Source: Phytoactinopolyspora alkaliphila
GTDB lineage: Bacteria > Actinomycetota > Actinomycetes > Jiangellales > Jiangellaceae
Direction of reading: 5' to 3'
NCBI RefSeq assembly: GCF_010550695.1
Contig: NZ_JAAGOB010000009.1
Span: 62,001-126,000, forward strand
DNA length: 64,000 bases
A program made the position numbers and the translations under genes. The notes under the pieces were generated by a model. The model saw nothing but the letters and a program-made list of their open reading frames with translations. It did not search any database and was not told the origin of the DNA. This document shows positions 8,820-16,881 of the stretch, one piece after another. Numbering within the stretch: position 1 is the stretch's first letter; every line of letters begins with the position of its first letter.

Positions 8820-11093
8820 TCAGCCCTTGTCGATGTAGTCCTCGTCCTGGGCGGCGAGGGCAGCGGCGATCGCCTTCGCCAGTTCGGGATGCTCGCGAAG
8901 CTCAGGGTCGCCTGACACGACCTTCCCGGCGTCCTCCCGAGCGTCGCGAATCACGTCCTCGTCACGGATCACCCGCAGGAACTTCAGGCTCGAGCGGCGC
9001 CCGGACTGGGCCGCTCCGAGGACGTCACCCTCGCGACGATGCTCCAGGTCCACCCGGGCCAGCTCGAATCCGTCCCTGGTGGCCGCCACCGCGTCCAGGC
9101 GGCTGCGCGCCGGCGAGCCCGGCTCCGCCTCGGTGACCAGCAGACATACCCCCGGGATGGACCCACGCCCGATGCGCCCGCGAAGCTGATGCAGTTGAGA
9201 CACGCCGAACCGGTCGGCGTCGACGATCACCATCATGGCCGCCGTCGCCACGTCGACACCGACCTCCACCACCGTGGTAGCCATGAGCACCGGTGCCTTT
9301 CCACTGGAGAAGCGCCGCATCGCCGCCTCCTTGGCTTCCGGGCCCAGCCGGCCGTGCAGGATCTCGGTCTCCACCCCGGCGAGCGGCCCCGAGCGCAGTA
9401 TCTCCGCGAGCTCGAGTAGTGCGGCGGGGCGGCGGCGCTCGCCGGCGGGGCCACCTGCCGGCCCGGCGGTGGACCCGGGCGTGCCCACGGCGCCGGGCCC
9501 GTCGACGTCCGGATCCGGTGCGTCCATGTCGTCGCCGTCTGCCACCCCCATGGCCGAGGCGTCGTCGAACTCGTCGCCGATCCGTGGGCAGACGATGTAG
9601 ACCCCGTGACCGGCTTCGGCCTCCTCCCGCACCCGCTCCCAGGCCCGGTCCAGGAAATGCGGCTTGTCCCGCACGGGCACGACGTGCGTCACGACGTCGG
9701 CCCGGCCGGCCGGAATCTCGGACAGCGTGGAGATCTCCAGGTCACCGAAGACCGTCATCGCGACCGTGCGCGGAATGGGAGTGGCCGTCATCACCAGAAC
9801 GTGCGGCCTGGTGCCGTTGCGGCTCTTCGCCGTCAGCGCGGCTCGCTGCTCCACCCCGAAGCGGTGCTGCTCGTCGATGACGACCATGCCGAGGTCGAAG
9901 AACTGCACCCGCTCCTCGAGCAGGGCATGCGTGCCCACGACGATCCCCGCATCGCCGACGCCGATGTCGAGCAGGGCTTCCCGGCGTGCCGCCGCGGGCA
10001 TCGACCCGGTGACGAGCGCCACGCGCGTACCGATGTCCAGCCCGCCCAGCATGCCGCGTTGCGCCAGCGGCCCGAGAAGCTCCATCAAGGACCGGTGATG
10101 TTGCTGTGCCAGCACCTCGGTTGGTGCCAGCAGCGCCGCCTGCCCACCGGAGTCAACCACCGAGAGCATCGCCCGCAGTGCGACGACGGTCTTGCCCGCG
10201 CCGACCTCACCCTGCAGGAGCCGGTGCATGGGATGGTCGCGAGCCAGGTCTTCGGCGATGACCGCACCGATCCGGCGCTGACCCTCGGTGAGCTCGAACG
10301 GCAGCTGCGCGTCGAGCGCCTCGAGCACGCCGCCGGGTGTGGCGACGCGGGGCTGGGCGGGCAGCGCCGCCGTCGACGCGCGGCGCCGCGCCAGTTCCGC
10401 CTGGAGGACGAACGCCTCCTCGTAGCGCAACCGCTCTCTGGCCTGCATAGCCCGGCGCATGTCCGCCGGGCGGTGTACGGCGTGGAACGTCTCCGCCAGA
10501 GCGGGAAGCCGGCGGGCGCGCAGTATCTCGTGCGGGATGGGATCCGCGATGTCCGGCAGCTGGTCGAGAAGAACGCTGATGCACTTCTCGATCCGCCACG
10601 ACGCGAGACGCTTGGTCGCCGGGTAGACGGGAATGATCGCCTCGGCGTACTTCTCGGCCGCCGTGTGAATGTCCGAGCTGTCGTCGTCGAACAGCTTGTA
10701 CTCGGGATGAGCCAGTTGCCGGACGCCGCGGAAGCTGCCGACCTTCCCTGCGAACAGGCCGATCCGTTGAGGACGCAGCTTCTCCTCGTGCCACGGCTGG
10801 TTGAAGAACGTCAGGTGCAGCTCACCGGTCCCGTCCGTGACCACCGCCTCGACGATGGATCCCCGCCGGTTGCGCATGGTGCGCTTGCGCACCTCTTTCA
10901 CCATGGCGAGGACCGTGACCTGCTCGTCCTCATGCAGCGAGCTGAGTTCGGTGAGCTCTCCCCGCTCGATGTAGCGCCGCGGATAGAAGCGAAGCAGATC
11001 CTCCACCGTGCGCAGCTTCAGCTCCTTGGCCAGCGCCTTGGCCGTCTTGTCACCGACAGCGACGTCGAGATCCCAGTGAAGCTCGACCATCAC
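8820..11093 (-). CDS. recG: ATP-dependent DNA helicase RecG
   Basis: Branched-DNA helicase that reverses stalled replication forks and migrates Holliday junctions. The protein has 757 residues. The N-terminal wedge/OB domain is followed by the SF2 motor: Walker A GEVGAGKT near residue 295, DEQHRFG box near 395, ATPIPRT near 425, and the C-terminal helicase half with LHGRLGPEAKE, ATTVVEVGVDV and QLRGRIGRG. About 50 residues of Asp/Gly/Pro-rich low-complexity sequence (around DEFDDASAMG to GGPAGERRR) interrupt the motor near residue 510; insertions there occur in other actinobacterial RecG proteins. GTG 11093 and ATG 11090 are equally possible starts. It follows the fakA-like gene by 38 nt. Confidence 0.96.
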   Translation of the reverse strand: MMVELHWDLDVAVGDKTAKALAKELKLRTVEDLLRFYPRRYIERGELTELSSLHEDEQVTVLAMVKEVRKRTMRNRRGSIVEAVVTDGTGELHLTFFNQPWHEEKLRPQRIGLFAGKVGSFRGVRQLAHPEYKLFDDDSSDIHTAAEKYAEAIIPVYPATKRLASWRIEKCISVLLDQLPDIADPIPHEILRARRLPALAETFHAVHRPADMRRAMQARERLRYEEAFVLQAELARRRASTAALPAQPRVATPGGVLEALDAQLPFELTEGQRRIGAVIAEDLARDHPMHRLLQGEVGAGKTVVALRAMLSVVDSGGQAALLAPTEVLAQQHHRSLMELLGPLAQRGMLGGLDIGTRVALVTGSMPAAARREALLDIGVGDAGIVVGTHALLEERVQFFDLGMVVIDEQHRFGVEQRAALTAKSRNGTRPHVLVMTATPIPRTVAMTVFGDLEISTLSEIPAGRADVVTHVVPVRDKPHFLDRAWERVREEAEAGHGVYIVCPRIGDEFDDASAMGVADGDDMDAPDPDVDGPGAVGTPGSTAGPAGGPAGERRRPAALLELAEILRSGPLAGVETEILHGRLGPEAKEAAMRRFSSGKAPVLMATTVVEVGVDVATAAMMVIVDADRFGVSQLHQLRGRIGRGSIPGVCLLVTEAEPGSPARSRLDAVAATRDGFELARVDLEHRREGDVLGAAQSGRRSSLKFLRVIRDEDVIRDAREDAGKVVSGDPELREHPELAKAIAAALAAQDEDYIDKG

Positions 11094-11131
11094 CGCGCGC
11101 CTGTGGCTCGTGCGACACCTGCCCGCATCTT

Positions 11132-12847
11132 CTACTCCACTCCCAGTAGCAACGGATAGCGAGGCTGCCCGCCCTCATAGACGACCGTATCCGCTTCCGG
11201 ATGCTCGCCGCGGACCCACTCCCGCACGCCTGCTGCCAGCGCCGGATCCGCGCCGGCGCCCGTGACCACCGTGACGAGCTCCCCTCCCGCGGAGAGCATG
11301 CGGCGGACCACCTCGATCGCCACGGCGAGAAGGTCCGACCCGATCACCGCGAAATCGCCTTCGACCACGCCGAGGACGTCGCCCGGCTGGCAGATGCCGG
11401 CCATCGTCACCGCTTCGCGCGACGCGACGGTCACCGCGCCGTGCCGGGCATGCGCGGCAGCCGTCGTCATCGCCACGACATCCGCGTCGAAGCTTCGGCC
11501 CGGCTCGTGCACCGCCATGGCCGCCAGGCCCTGCACCTGGGTGATGGTCGGCAGGACCGCTACCCGGCGTCCCGCCGTGCGCAACTCCGCCGCGGCCGCC
11601 TCGGCGACCGGCACCGCGTCGCGCTCGTTCGGCAGCAGCACCACCTCGCCCGCCGGCTCGTCGCCCACCGCGGCAAGCATCTCCGCCGTCGACGGCCGGT
11701 GACCGACAGGCGTGGAGGCGACGACGGCACCGGCTGAGGCGAACAGCGCGGCCAGCCCGGGGCCCGCCGCGAACGCCACGATCACTCGCCCTCCCCCGAG
11801 GCCAGCCGGCGGGTCGGCTGGCAGGGCAAGGAGGTACGTGATGCCGATCCGATGCGGGCGGCCGGCTTCGATACCCGCTTCGATCGCCGCGCCGGCGTCG
11901 TCTACGTGCACATGAACGTTCCACTCGCCGTCGCCGCCAACGACGACGAGTGAGTCACCCAGGGCGGCGAGGGTCTCCCGCAGACCGGGTATCCGCTCGT
12001 CAGGAGCGTCCAGCAGATACATCACCTCGTAGGCGGGGCCGGGCGCGCCGGGGCCGGGCAGCTCGCGCTCGTGTGACGCGGGCCTCGTGGCGGACGTGTC
12101 GTCGCCGGACGGACCTCCCGGTTCGGCCACGTCGGGAAGCCGGACCACCCTGCGCGTCGCCGGCACCGGAACGTGGTGCTCACCGACGCGGCGGGGTTCG
12201 GGAAGCTCCCGCCGGCCGGTCAGGACAGTGTCGAAGGCATCCAGCAGCACGGTCAGTCCCCGGCCACCCGCATCCACCACGCCCGCCTCGCGCAGCACTG
12301 CGAGCTGTTCCGGGGTCTTCGCCAGAGCCTGCCGCCCGGCCCGGGCAGCCGCCAGCGCTACGCCGGGCAGCCCTGCCGGTTCAACCTCGAGATGCCACTG
12401 TGCACCGGCCGCGGCGGCGCGGGCCACCGAGAGGATCGTGCCCTCCACCGGCTCGTGCACCGCCGCATAGGCGGCGTCGGCGGCCTGGTTCAGCGCATCC
12501 GCCAGCGCCCGGCCGTCCTCGAGTATGGTGCCTGGACGCCCGAACACCTCCGCCACCGCACGCAGCATCTGGGCCACGATGATCCCGGAGTTGCCCCGGG
12601 CACCGAGCAGGGCACCGCGGGCCATCGCCTCCACCACCGCGCCGGAGCCGGCGTCCGGAGCGCACGCGTCGGCCGCGGCCATCGCCGATTCCATCGTGAG
12701 ATAGAGGTTGGTTCCGGTGTCGCCGTCCGGTACCGGATAGACGTTGAGGGCATCGATCTCCTCGCGCGCCAGCGCCAGGCCGTCGAGGCCGGCACGGCAC
12801 CAGCGGCGAACGATGTCGGCATCCGGGACCTGCTGCTTCACACCCAC
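11132..12847 (-). CDS. fakA: DhaL/DAK2-domain kinase, FakA-like (fatty acid kinase family)
   Basis: A 571-residue DAK2-DegV-type fusion. The DhaL domain has the ATP-binding motif NVYPVPDGDTGTN near residue 35 and GARGNSGII near residue 87. The C-terminal half ends with the family's conserved EGGQPRYPLLLGVE. In Firmicutes this protein (YloV/FakA) phosphorylates fatty acids delivered by FakB/DegV proteins. The function here is inferred from family, and no DegV gene lies nearby. It is divergent from rpmB and upstream of recG, an arrangement also seen in Bacillus and mycobacteria. The middle section (PRRVGEHHVPVPATRRV to GAPGPAYE) looks poorly conserved. Confidence 0.85.
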   Translation of the reverse strand: MGVKQQVPDADIVRRWCRAGLDGLALAREEIDALNVYPVPDGDTGTNLYLTMESAMAAADACAPDAGSGAVVEAMARGALLGARGNSGIIVAQMLRAVAEVFGRPGTILEDGRALADALNQAADAAYAAVHEPVEGTILSVARAAAAGAQWHLEVEPAGLPGVALAAARAGRQALAKTPEQLAVLREAGVVDAGGRGLTVLLDAFDTVLTGRRELPEPRRVGEHHVPVPATRRVVRLPDVAEPGGPSGDDTSATRPASHERELPGPGAPGPAYEVMYLLDAPDERIPGLRETLAALGDSLVVVGGDGEWNVHVHVDDAGAAIEAGIEAGRPHRIGITYLLALPADPPAGLGGGRVIVAFAAGPGLAALFASAGAVVASTPVGHRPSTAEMLAAVGDEPAGEVVLLPNERDAVPVAEAAAAELRTAGRRVAVLPTITQVQGLAAMAVHEPGRSFDADVVAMTTAAAHARHGAVTVASREAVTMAGICQPGDVLGVVEGDFAVIGSDLLAVAIEVVRRMLSAGGELVTVVTGAGADPALAAGVREWVRGEHPEADTVVYEGGQPRYPLLLGVE

Positions 12848-12982
12848 CTCCTCCTCGGCGATCTCACGGCTGGTCCTGTCGGTGGAGCGTACCGAACCTG
12901 GCGGCCGGTCCGTCTCGGAACGACCACCTCGAGGCTCGCCGAGGCATCGGCTACCATCGGGCGTGGGCTCGGGGGTGTTGGT

Positions 12983-13011
12983 TTGGGTTTGCGCCCGTCA
13001 ACCGGTACCCT
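12983..13011 (+). promoter_or_regulatory. Candidate rpmB promoter
   Basis: A TTGGGT box at 12983-12988 and a TACCCT box at 13006-13011 are separated by 17 nt, on the strand of rpmB and about 85 nt before its start. The match is reasonable for a sigma-70-type promoter in GC-rich DNA but unproven. The 248-bp divergent gap also has to hold the fakA-like promoter, which I could not assign. Confidence 0.35.
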
Positions 13012-13095
13012 AGAGCGGTTGCCTGAGTCGCGGCGGTCGTCGTCGTGCGGGGCACGTCCATCGTTCCTGACACTTCACATCCGTAGGAGTAACCC

Positions 13096-13281
13096 GTGGC
13101 TGCCAATTGCGACGTCTGCGGCAAAGGCCCGGGCTTCGGCAACAAGATCTCGCACTCGCACCGCCGGACCCCGCGCCGTTGGAACCCCAACATCCAGACG
13201 GTGCGGACCGTCGTCGGCGGGACCCCCAAGAAGGTCAACGCCTGCACCTCGTGCATCAAGGCCGGCAAGGTCGTTCGCTGA
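13096..13281 (+). CDS. rpmB: 50S ribosomal protein L28 (zinc-binding form)
   Basis: L28, 61 residues, starting at GTG 13096 ([24 protein letters not shown]). The ribosome site GTAGGAG precedes it. It has four cysteines arranged as CxxC (CDVC) and CxxC (CTSC), so it is the zinc-containing (C-plus) form. This contrasts with the cysteine-free L32 in this window. It is divergent from the fakA-like gene. Confidence 0.97.
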   Translation: MAANCDVCGKGPGFGNKISHSHRRTPRRWNPNIQTVRTVVGGTPKKVNACTSCIKAGKVVR

Positions 13282-13305
13282 TCTCCTCCAGCACCGCGGG
13301 CTGGC

Positions 13306-13812
13306 TCACAGCATCTGCTTGAATCCGATGTGGGTCGCCTCGAACCCGAGTTTCTCGTAAAACCGGTGCGCGTTGGTCCGGCGCGCATCGGTAGTCAACT
13401 GAACGAGCGCGGCGCCGCGGCGCCGCGCTTCTTCTATTGCGTGCCTGATCAGCTGGCTCCCTAGTCCTGAACCACGCGCCGACGAGTGGACCCGCACCGC
13501 CTCGATCAGGGCCCGGGTGGCCGCCCGGCGGGAAAGCCCGGGGATCAGCGTCAACTGCAGCGTGCCCACCAGCACACCGCCGCGTTCCGCCACGATCAGC
13601 AGCTGCCGCGGGTCGGCGTCGATCTCCTTGAACACGCCGGCGTAGAGGTCCAGGCTGTCGACCGCTTCCCTGGCGGCTCCCAGCTCGTCGTCGGCGAGCA
13701 TCGCCACGATTCCGGGGACGTCGTCGGCGACGGCAGCCCTGAAAACAACGCGTTCCTCACCGCCGCTGCCGACCGGCACGTTCGGTTCGCCCGTGACGTC
13801 GTTGTGTCGCAC
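13306..13812 (-). CDS. GNAT family N-acetyltransferase
   Basis: A GNAT acetyltransferase of about 168 residues using acetyl-CoA. The substrate is not predictable. The core begins VVFRAAVADDVPGIVAML and contains the acetyl-CoA-binding loop SSARGSGLGSQLIRHAIEEARRRG (Q/RxxGxG/A form), with LTTDARRTNAHRFYEKLGF at the C-terminus. The start is uncertain: GTG 13812 (VRHNDVTGEPNVPVG) gives the normal family length but has no clear ribosome site. The frame stays open across the prs start, where it is surely not coding. It is convergent with rpmB (24-nt gap) and divergent from prs. Confidence 0.85.
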   Translation of the reverse strand: MRHNDVTGEPNVPVGSGGEERVVFRAAVADDVPGIVAMLADDELGAAREAVDSLDLYAGVFKEIDADPRQLLIVAERGGVLVGTLQLTLIPGLSRRAATRALIEAVRVHSSARGSGLGSQLIRHAIEEARRRGAALVQLTTDARRTNAHRFYEKLGFEATHIGFKQML

Positions 13813-14007
13813 GGCAACACGGTACCGGCCGCGCGTGCGTGCCCTACCGCCGCCGCCGTCGCCGCTCGCCCGGTCACCGCACCCGGCCCACTTCCGCCCC
13901 TCCCCCGGCCCGCCCGCTATGCCAGGTGCGCGGGGCCGACGACGCGTGGGGTGTGACATGATTTCGAGCTGTAGGTCGCGACGTCGCCGGAGAGTTGACA
14001 CCCATTC

Positions 14008-14952
14008 ATGCGAAGCATCGCCGTCTTCAGCGGAAGCGCCCACCCGGATCTCGCCGCGGAGATCTGCTCCCACCTCGGCGTGCGGCTCTCGCCGGTGCGG
14101 GTTCAGCGTTTCGCCAATGACTGCATGGAGGTTCAGCTCCAGGCCAACTGCCGCGAGCACGACGTCTTCATCATCCAGCCGATCGTTCCGCCGGTGCAGG
14201 AGAACCTGGTCGAACTACTGCTGATGCTCGACGCGGCACGCGGTGCCTCGGCGGCCCGGACCACCGTGGTCATGCCCCACTACGCGTACGCGCGCTCGGA
14301 CAAGAAGGACGCGCCACGCATCTCCATCGGAGGCCGGCTGGTCGCCGACCTGATGGTCACGGCCGGCGCAGACCGGGTGCTGGCGATGACGTTGCATTCG
14401 CCGCAGGTGCACGGGTTCTTCAGCGTGCCCGTCGACCAGCTGCACGCGCTGCGGGAACTGGCCGGCCACTTCCGCGACGGCGACCTGTCGAACACGGTGG
14501 TGGTCTCCCCCGACCTCGGCAACGCCAAGCCCGCGTCCGCCTTCGCCCGGCTGCTGGGCGTGCCCGTGGCAGCCGGCGCCAAACAGCGTTTCGCCGACGA
14601 CCGAGTCGCCATCAGTGCGATCATCGGCGACGTCGCCGGGCGCGACATCATTGTCCTTGATGACGAGATCGCCAAGGGCAGCACGGTGATCGAGCTGATC
14701 AGCCGGCTGCGTGAGCAGGGCGTGAAGTCGATCCGGATCGCCTGCACACACGGCCTGTTCACCGACAAGGCGGTGGAACGGCTCGGCGAGCTCGAGGACG
14801 TCCACGAGATCGTCTCCACCAACACCGTCCCCATTCCGGAGACCGAGCATCATCCGAAACTGCAGGTGCTGTCAGTGGCGTCCCAGTTCGCCGAGGCGAT
14901 CAGGCGCATCCACAACGGCGAATCCGTCAGCGCCCTGTTCCACGACTCCTGA
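14008..14952 (+). CDS. prs: Ribose-phosphate pyrophosphokinase (PRPP synthetase) homologue
   Basis: Transfers pyrophosphate from ATP to ribose 5-phosphate, giving PRPP for nucleotide, His and Trp synthesis. The protein has 314 residues with the family's tandem phosphoribosyltransferase folds: FANDCMEVQL, HYAYARSDKKDAPRISI (ATP-binding region), a flexible-loop KQR motif (AGAKQRF), and the PRPP-binding loop VLDDEIAKGSTV near residue 218. Several core positions differ from the common bacterial enzyme. The usual DDMIDTGGT is DDEIAKGST and VVSPDxGR is VVSPDLGN. It may therefore be a second, specialised PRPP synthetase rather than the housekeeping copy. Confidence 0.87.
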   Translation: MRSIAVFSGSAHPDLAAEICSHLGVRLSPVRVQRFANDCMEVQLQANCREHDVFIIQPIVPPVQENLVELLLMLDAARGASAARTTVVMPHYAYARSDKKDAPRISIGGRLVADLMVTAGADRVLAMTLHSPQVHGFFSVPVDQLHALRELAGHFRDGDLSNTVVVSPDLGNAKPASAFARLLGVPVAAGAKQRFADDRVAISAIIGDVAGRDIIVLDDEIAKGSTVIELISRLREQGVKSIRIACTHGLFTDKAVERLGELEDVHEIVSTNTVPIPETEHHPKLQVLSVASQFAEAIRRIHNGESVSALFHDS

Positions 14953-14963
14953 CCACCTCACCG

Positions 14964-15039
14964 CCACAACCCCTGGCATGGGTTAGGGTCGCGATTCCCG
15001 CCGATTTCGGGCCGAATCACGACCACAACCCCTGGCATG
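14964..15039. repeat. 17-bp direct repeat flanking a hairpin between prs and thiL
   Basis: The 17-mer ccacaacccctggcatg occurs at 14964-14980 and again, perfectly, at 15023-15039, 59 bp apart. Between the copies lies an inverted repeat (GGTCGCGATTC at 14987-14997, GAATCACGACC at 15014-15024, 10 of 11 pairing). It fills the gap between two convergent genes and would act as a bidirectional terminator. The direct repeats suggest a duplication or an inserted element. Confidence 0.7.
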
Positions 15040-15049
15040 CGGTCGAGGG

Positions 15050-15994
15050 CTACGAGAAATGGGTGTGGCCCGACGGCCCAGCGTAGGGTTCGCCGTCCAC
15101 GAGTACCCCCGAACCCGCCTCGACCCGGCCGATCACCCGCCACCGCTCGGGCAATGCCGTCTCGGCCGGGAACGTCGCCACCAAGGCGTTGTCGTCGCCG
15201 CCGGTAAGCACCCAAGCGACCGGGTCAGCGCCCAGCACACCCGCGATCTCTCGCACCGGCTCGTCGACCCCGAGCTCCGACAAGCGGATATCGACGCGAA
15301 CCCCGCTGCGCTCGGCGATGTGCCCCACGTCGGCGAGCAGCCCGTCGCTGACGTCGCACATGGCGGTGGCACCCATGTCGGCGGCCTCCGGGCCAGCGTC
15401 GTAGGGCACGTCCGGACAGCGGTGCGCCTCGACGAGCGCTCGTGGTGAACGGAAACCCCTGCTGAGTACTTTCAGGCCCGCCTCGGCCCAGCCCAGCCGG
15501 CCACAGACCGCCACCACGTCACCGTTCCGGGCGCCGGCGCGCAGCACGGCCTGGCGCCCTTCGAGGTCACCCAGAGCGGTGACCGAGACGACCACCATCT
15601 CGGCTCCGACCATGTCACCGCCGATCACCGACGCTCCGACCCGGTCGCATTCTTCCCGCAGGCCGTCGGCGAATTCGAGTGCCCAGCCCGTGTCCAGGTC
15701 GGCCGGCGCCGCCAATGAGACCGTGATGGCCGTGGGACGGGCACCCATCGCCGCGACGTCGGACAGATTCTGTGCAGCGGCCTTGCGGCCCACATCGCGC
15801 GGGCCGGACCAGTCCCGCCGGAAATGCCGTCCTTCAACGAGCATGTCAGTGGTGACCACGACGCGTCCGTCCGGGACTGCCAGCACGGCGGCGTCGTCGC
15901 CCGGGCCGAGCAGTACCGGGCGTCCCTGCGGAAATCGAGCGGTGACCGCGTCGATCAAGGCGAATTCCCCCATATCGGCAACACTGTCGGGCAC
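15050..15994 (-). CDS. thiL: Thiamine-monophosphate kinase
   Basis: ATP-dependent kinase that makes thiamine diphosphate from thiamine monophosphate. The protein has 314 residues. Family segments visible are GPGDDAAVL near residue 28, TTDMLVEGRHF near 47, RKAAAQNLSDVAAMGARP near 65, SVTALGDLEG, CDVSDGLLADVGHIA and WVLTGGDDNALVATF. The start is GTG 15994 with AGAGGAG 6 nt before it, and the 14 codons further upstream are not conserved in character. It is divergent from the Lrp-type gene and convergent with prs. Confidence 0.95.
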   Translation of the reverse strand: MPDSVADMGEFALIDAVTARFPQGRPVLLGPGDDAAVLAVPDGRVVVTTDMLVEGRHFRRDWSGPRDVGRKAAAQNLSDVAAMGARPTAITVSLAAPADLDTGWALEFADGLREECDRVGASVIGGDMVGAEMVVVSVTALGDLEGRQAVLRAGARNGDVVAVCGRLGWAEAGLKVLSRGFRSPRALVEAHRCPDVPYDAGPEAADMGATAMCDVSDGLLADVGHIAERSGVRVDIRLSELGVDEPVREIAGVLGADPVAWVLTGGDDNALVATFPAETALPERWRVIGRVEAGSGVLVDGEPYAGPSGHTHFS

Positions 15995-16111
15995 GTTCGC
16001 TCCTCTTTGGTCGCGACAGAAGGTAGGTTGGCGCACAGCCCATCATCCCGGATGGAACCGCGTCGGCCGATGGCCGGCGCGTACTCGACAAGTGCTGGAG
16101 GCCAACTCGTG

Positions 16112-16345
16112 GTGGTACAGGCGTACATCCTGATCCAGACCGAGGTCGGCAAGGCGGCCGACGTTGCCCGCCAGATCTCGGAGATCGAGGGGGTCACGCT
16201 CGCGGAGGACGTGACCGGACCCTACGATGTCATCGTGCGTGCGGAAGCCGACAACGTCGACGACCTTGGCAAGCTCGTGGTCGCACGGGTCCAGGGCGTC
16301 GACGGCATCACCCGAACATTGACGTGCCCCGTCGTTCATCTCTGA
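16112..16345 (+). CDS. Lrp/AsnC ligand-binding (RAM) domain protein
   Basis: A 77-residue stand-alone RAM domain (VQAYILIQTEVG...EDVTGPYDVIVRAE...RTLTCPVVHL). It is the amino-acid-binding half of Lrp/AsnC regulators without the HTH domain. Such proteins are widespread in actinobacteria and may modulate full-length Lrp proteins; no specific role is shown here. GTG 16112 or GTG 16109 is the start, with GGAGG at 16097-16101. Its 3' end overlaps the DUF3515 gene by 22 nt in another frame, so the two are probably cotranscribed. Confidence 0.9.
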   Translation: MVQAYILIQTEVGKAADVARQISEIEGVTLAEDVTGPYDVIVRAEADNVDDLGKLVVARVQGVDGITRTLTCPVVHL

Positions 16346-16776
16346 TCGCCGCCGTCGCGTTCTCCCTCGCCTCCTGCGGCTTCGGGGCCGTCACGGTCGA
16401 ACCCTACGATCATGATCCCGCCGCAGCCGACACCTGCGCCGCCGTGCTGAATGACCTGCCCGACGTCGTCGGCGACGCCGTGCGCCGTGATATCGAGCCT
16501 GACGCCTCGCCCGCCGCCGCGTGGGGGCAACCCCCGATCGTGCTCCGGTGCGGTGTCGGGATGCCCGCCGGCTATCAGCTAGACGCACAGCTCCTGGACA
16601 TCGACGGCATCGGCTGGTTCGCCGAGCCGGGCCGTGGTGGTACCTTCTTCACCGCCACGGACCGGCAGGTGCTCGTCGAAATCGCGATCCCCGACGACTA
16701 CGCCCCCGAGGGGTTCATCCTGCATGACATCACCCCGGCCATCGCGGCCAACATTCCAGAGCGCGCCCTTCGTTGA
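16324..16776 (+). CDS. DUF3515 family putative lipoprotein
   Basis: A 150-residue protein beginning with a lipoprotein-type signal (LIAAVAFSLASCGFG, lipobox Cys about residue 18), then DUF3515-like sequence: CAAVLNDLPDVV, PAAAWGQPPIVLRCGV and GIGWFAEP. The function is unknown. The family is found between thiL and ddl in many actinobacteria, including mycobacteria, which supports the call. It starts at GTG 16324 inside the end of the Lrp-type gene. Confidence 0.88.
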   Translation: MPRRSSLIAAVAFSLASCGFGAVTVEPYDHDPAAADTCAAVLNDLPDVVGDAVRRDIEPDASPAAAWGQPPIVLRCGVGMPAGYQLDAQLLDIDGIGWFAEPGRGGTFFTATDRQVLVEIAIPDDYAPEGFILHDITPAIAANIPERALR

Positions 16777-16826
16777 CCGCCTGGTCACTTACTCGTCGAG
16801 GAAGAGATCAGATGCGCAACCCCGCA

Positions 16827-16876
16827 GCGCAGGCCACCTTCGTCATCTGATCCACGGGGCGGCGCAGGCCACCTTC
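16827..16876. repeat. 15-bp direct repeat downstream of ddl
   Basis: The sequence gcgcaggccaccttc occurs at 16827-16841 and 16862-16876, separated by 20 bp, in the 105-bp convergent gap between the DUF3515 gene and ddl. I see no hairpin strong enough to call a terminator and no known function. Confidence 0.5.
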
Positions 16877-16881
16877 ACGGA

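Noticed and set aside
16777-16881. Possible riboswitch or attenuator near ddl
   Set aside because: The region lies downstream of both convergent genes and shows only a 15-bp direct repeat, with no leader-type fold.
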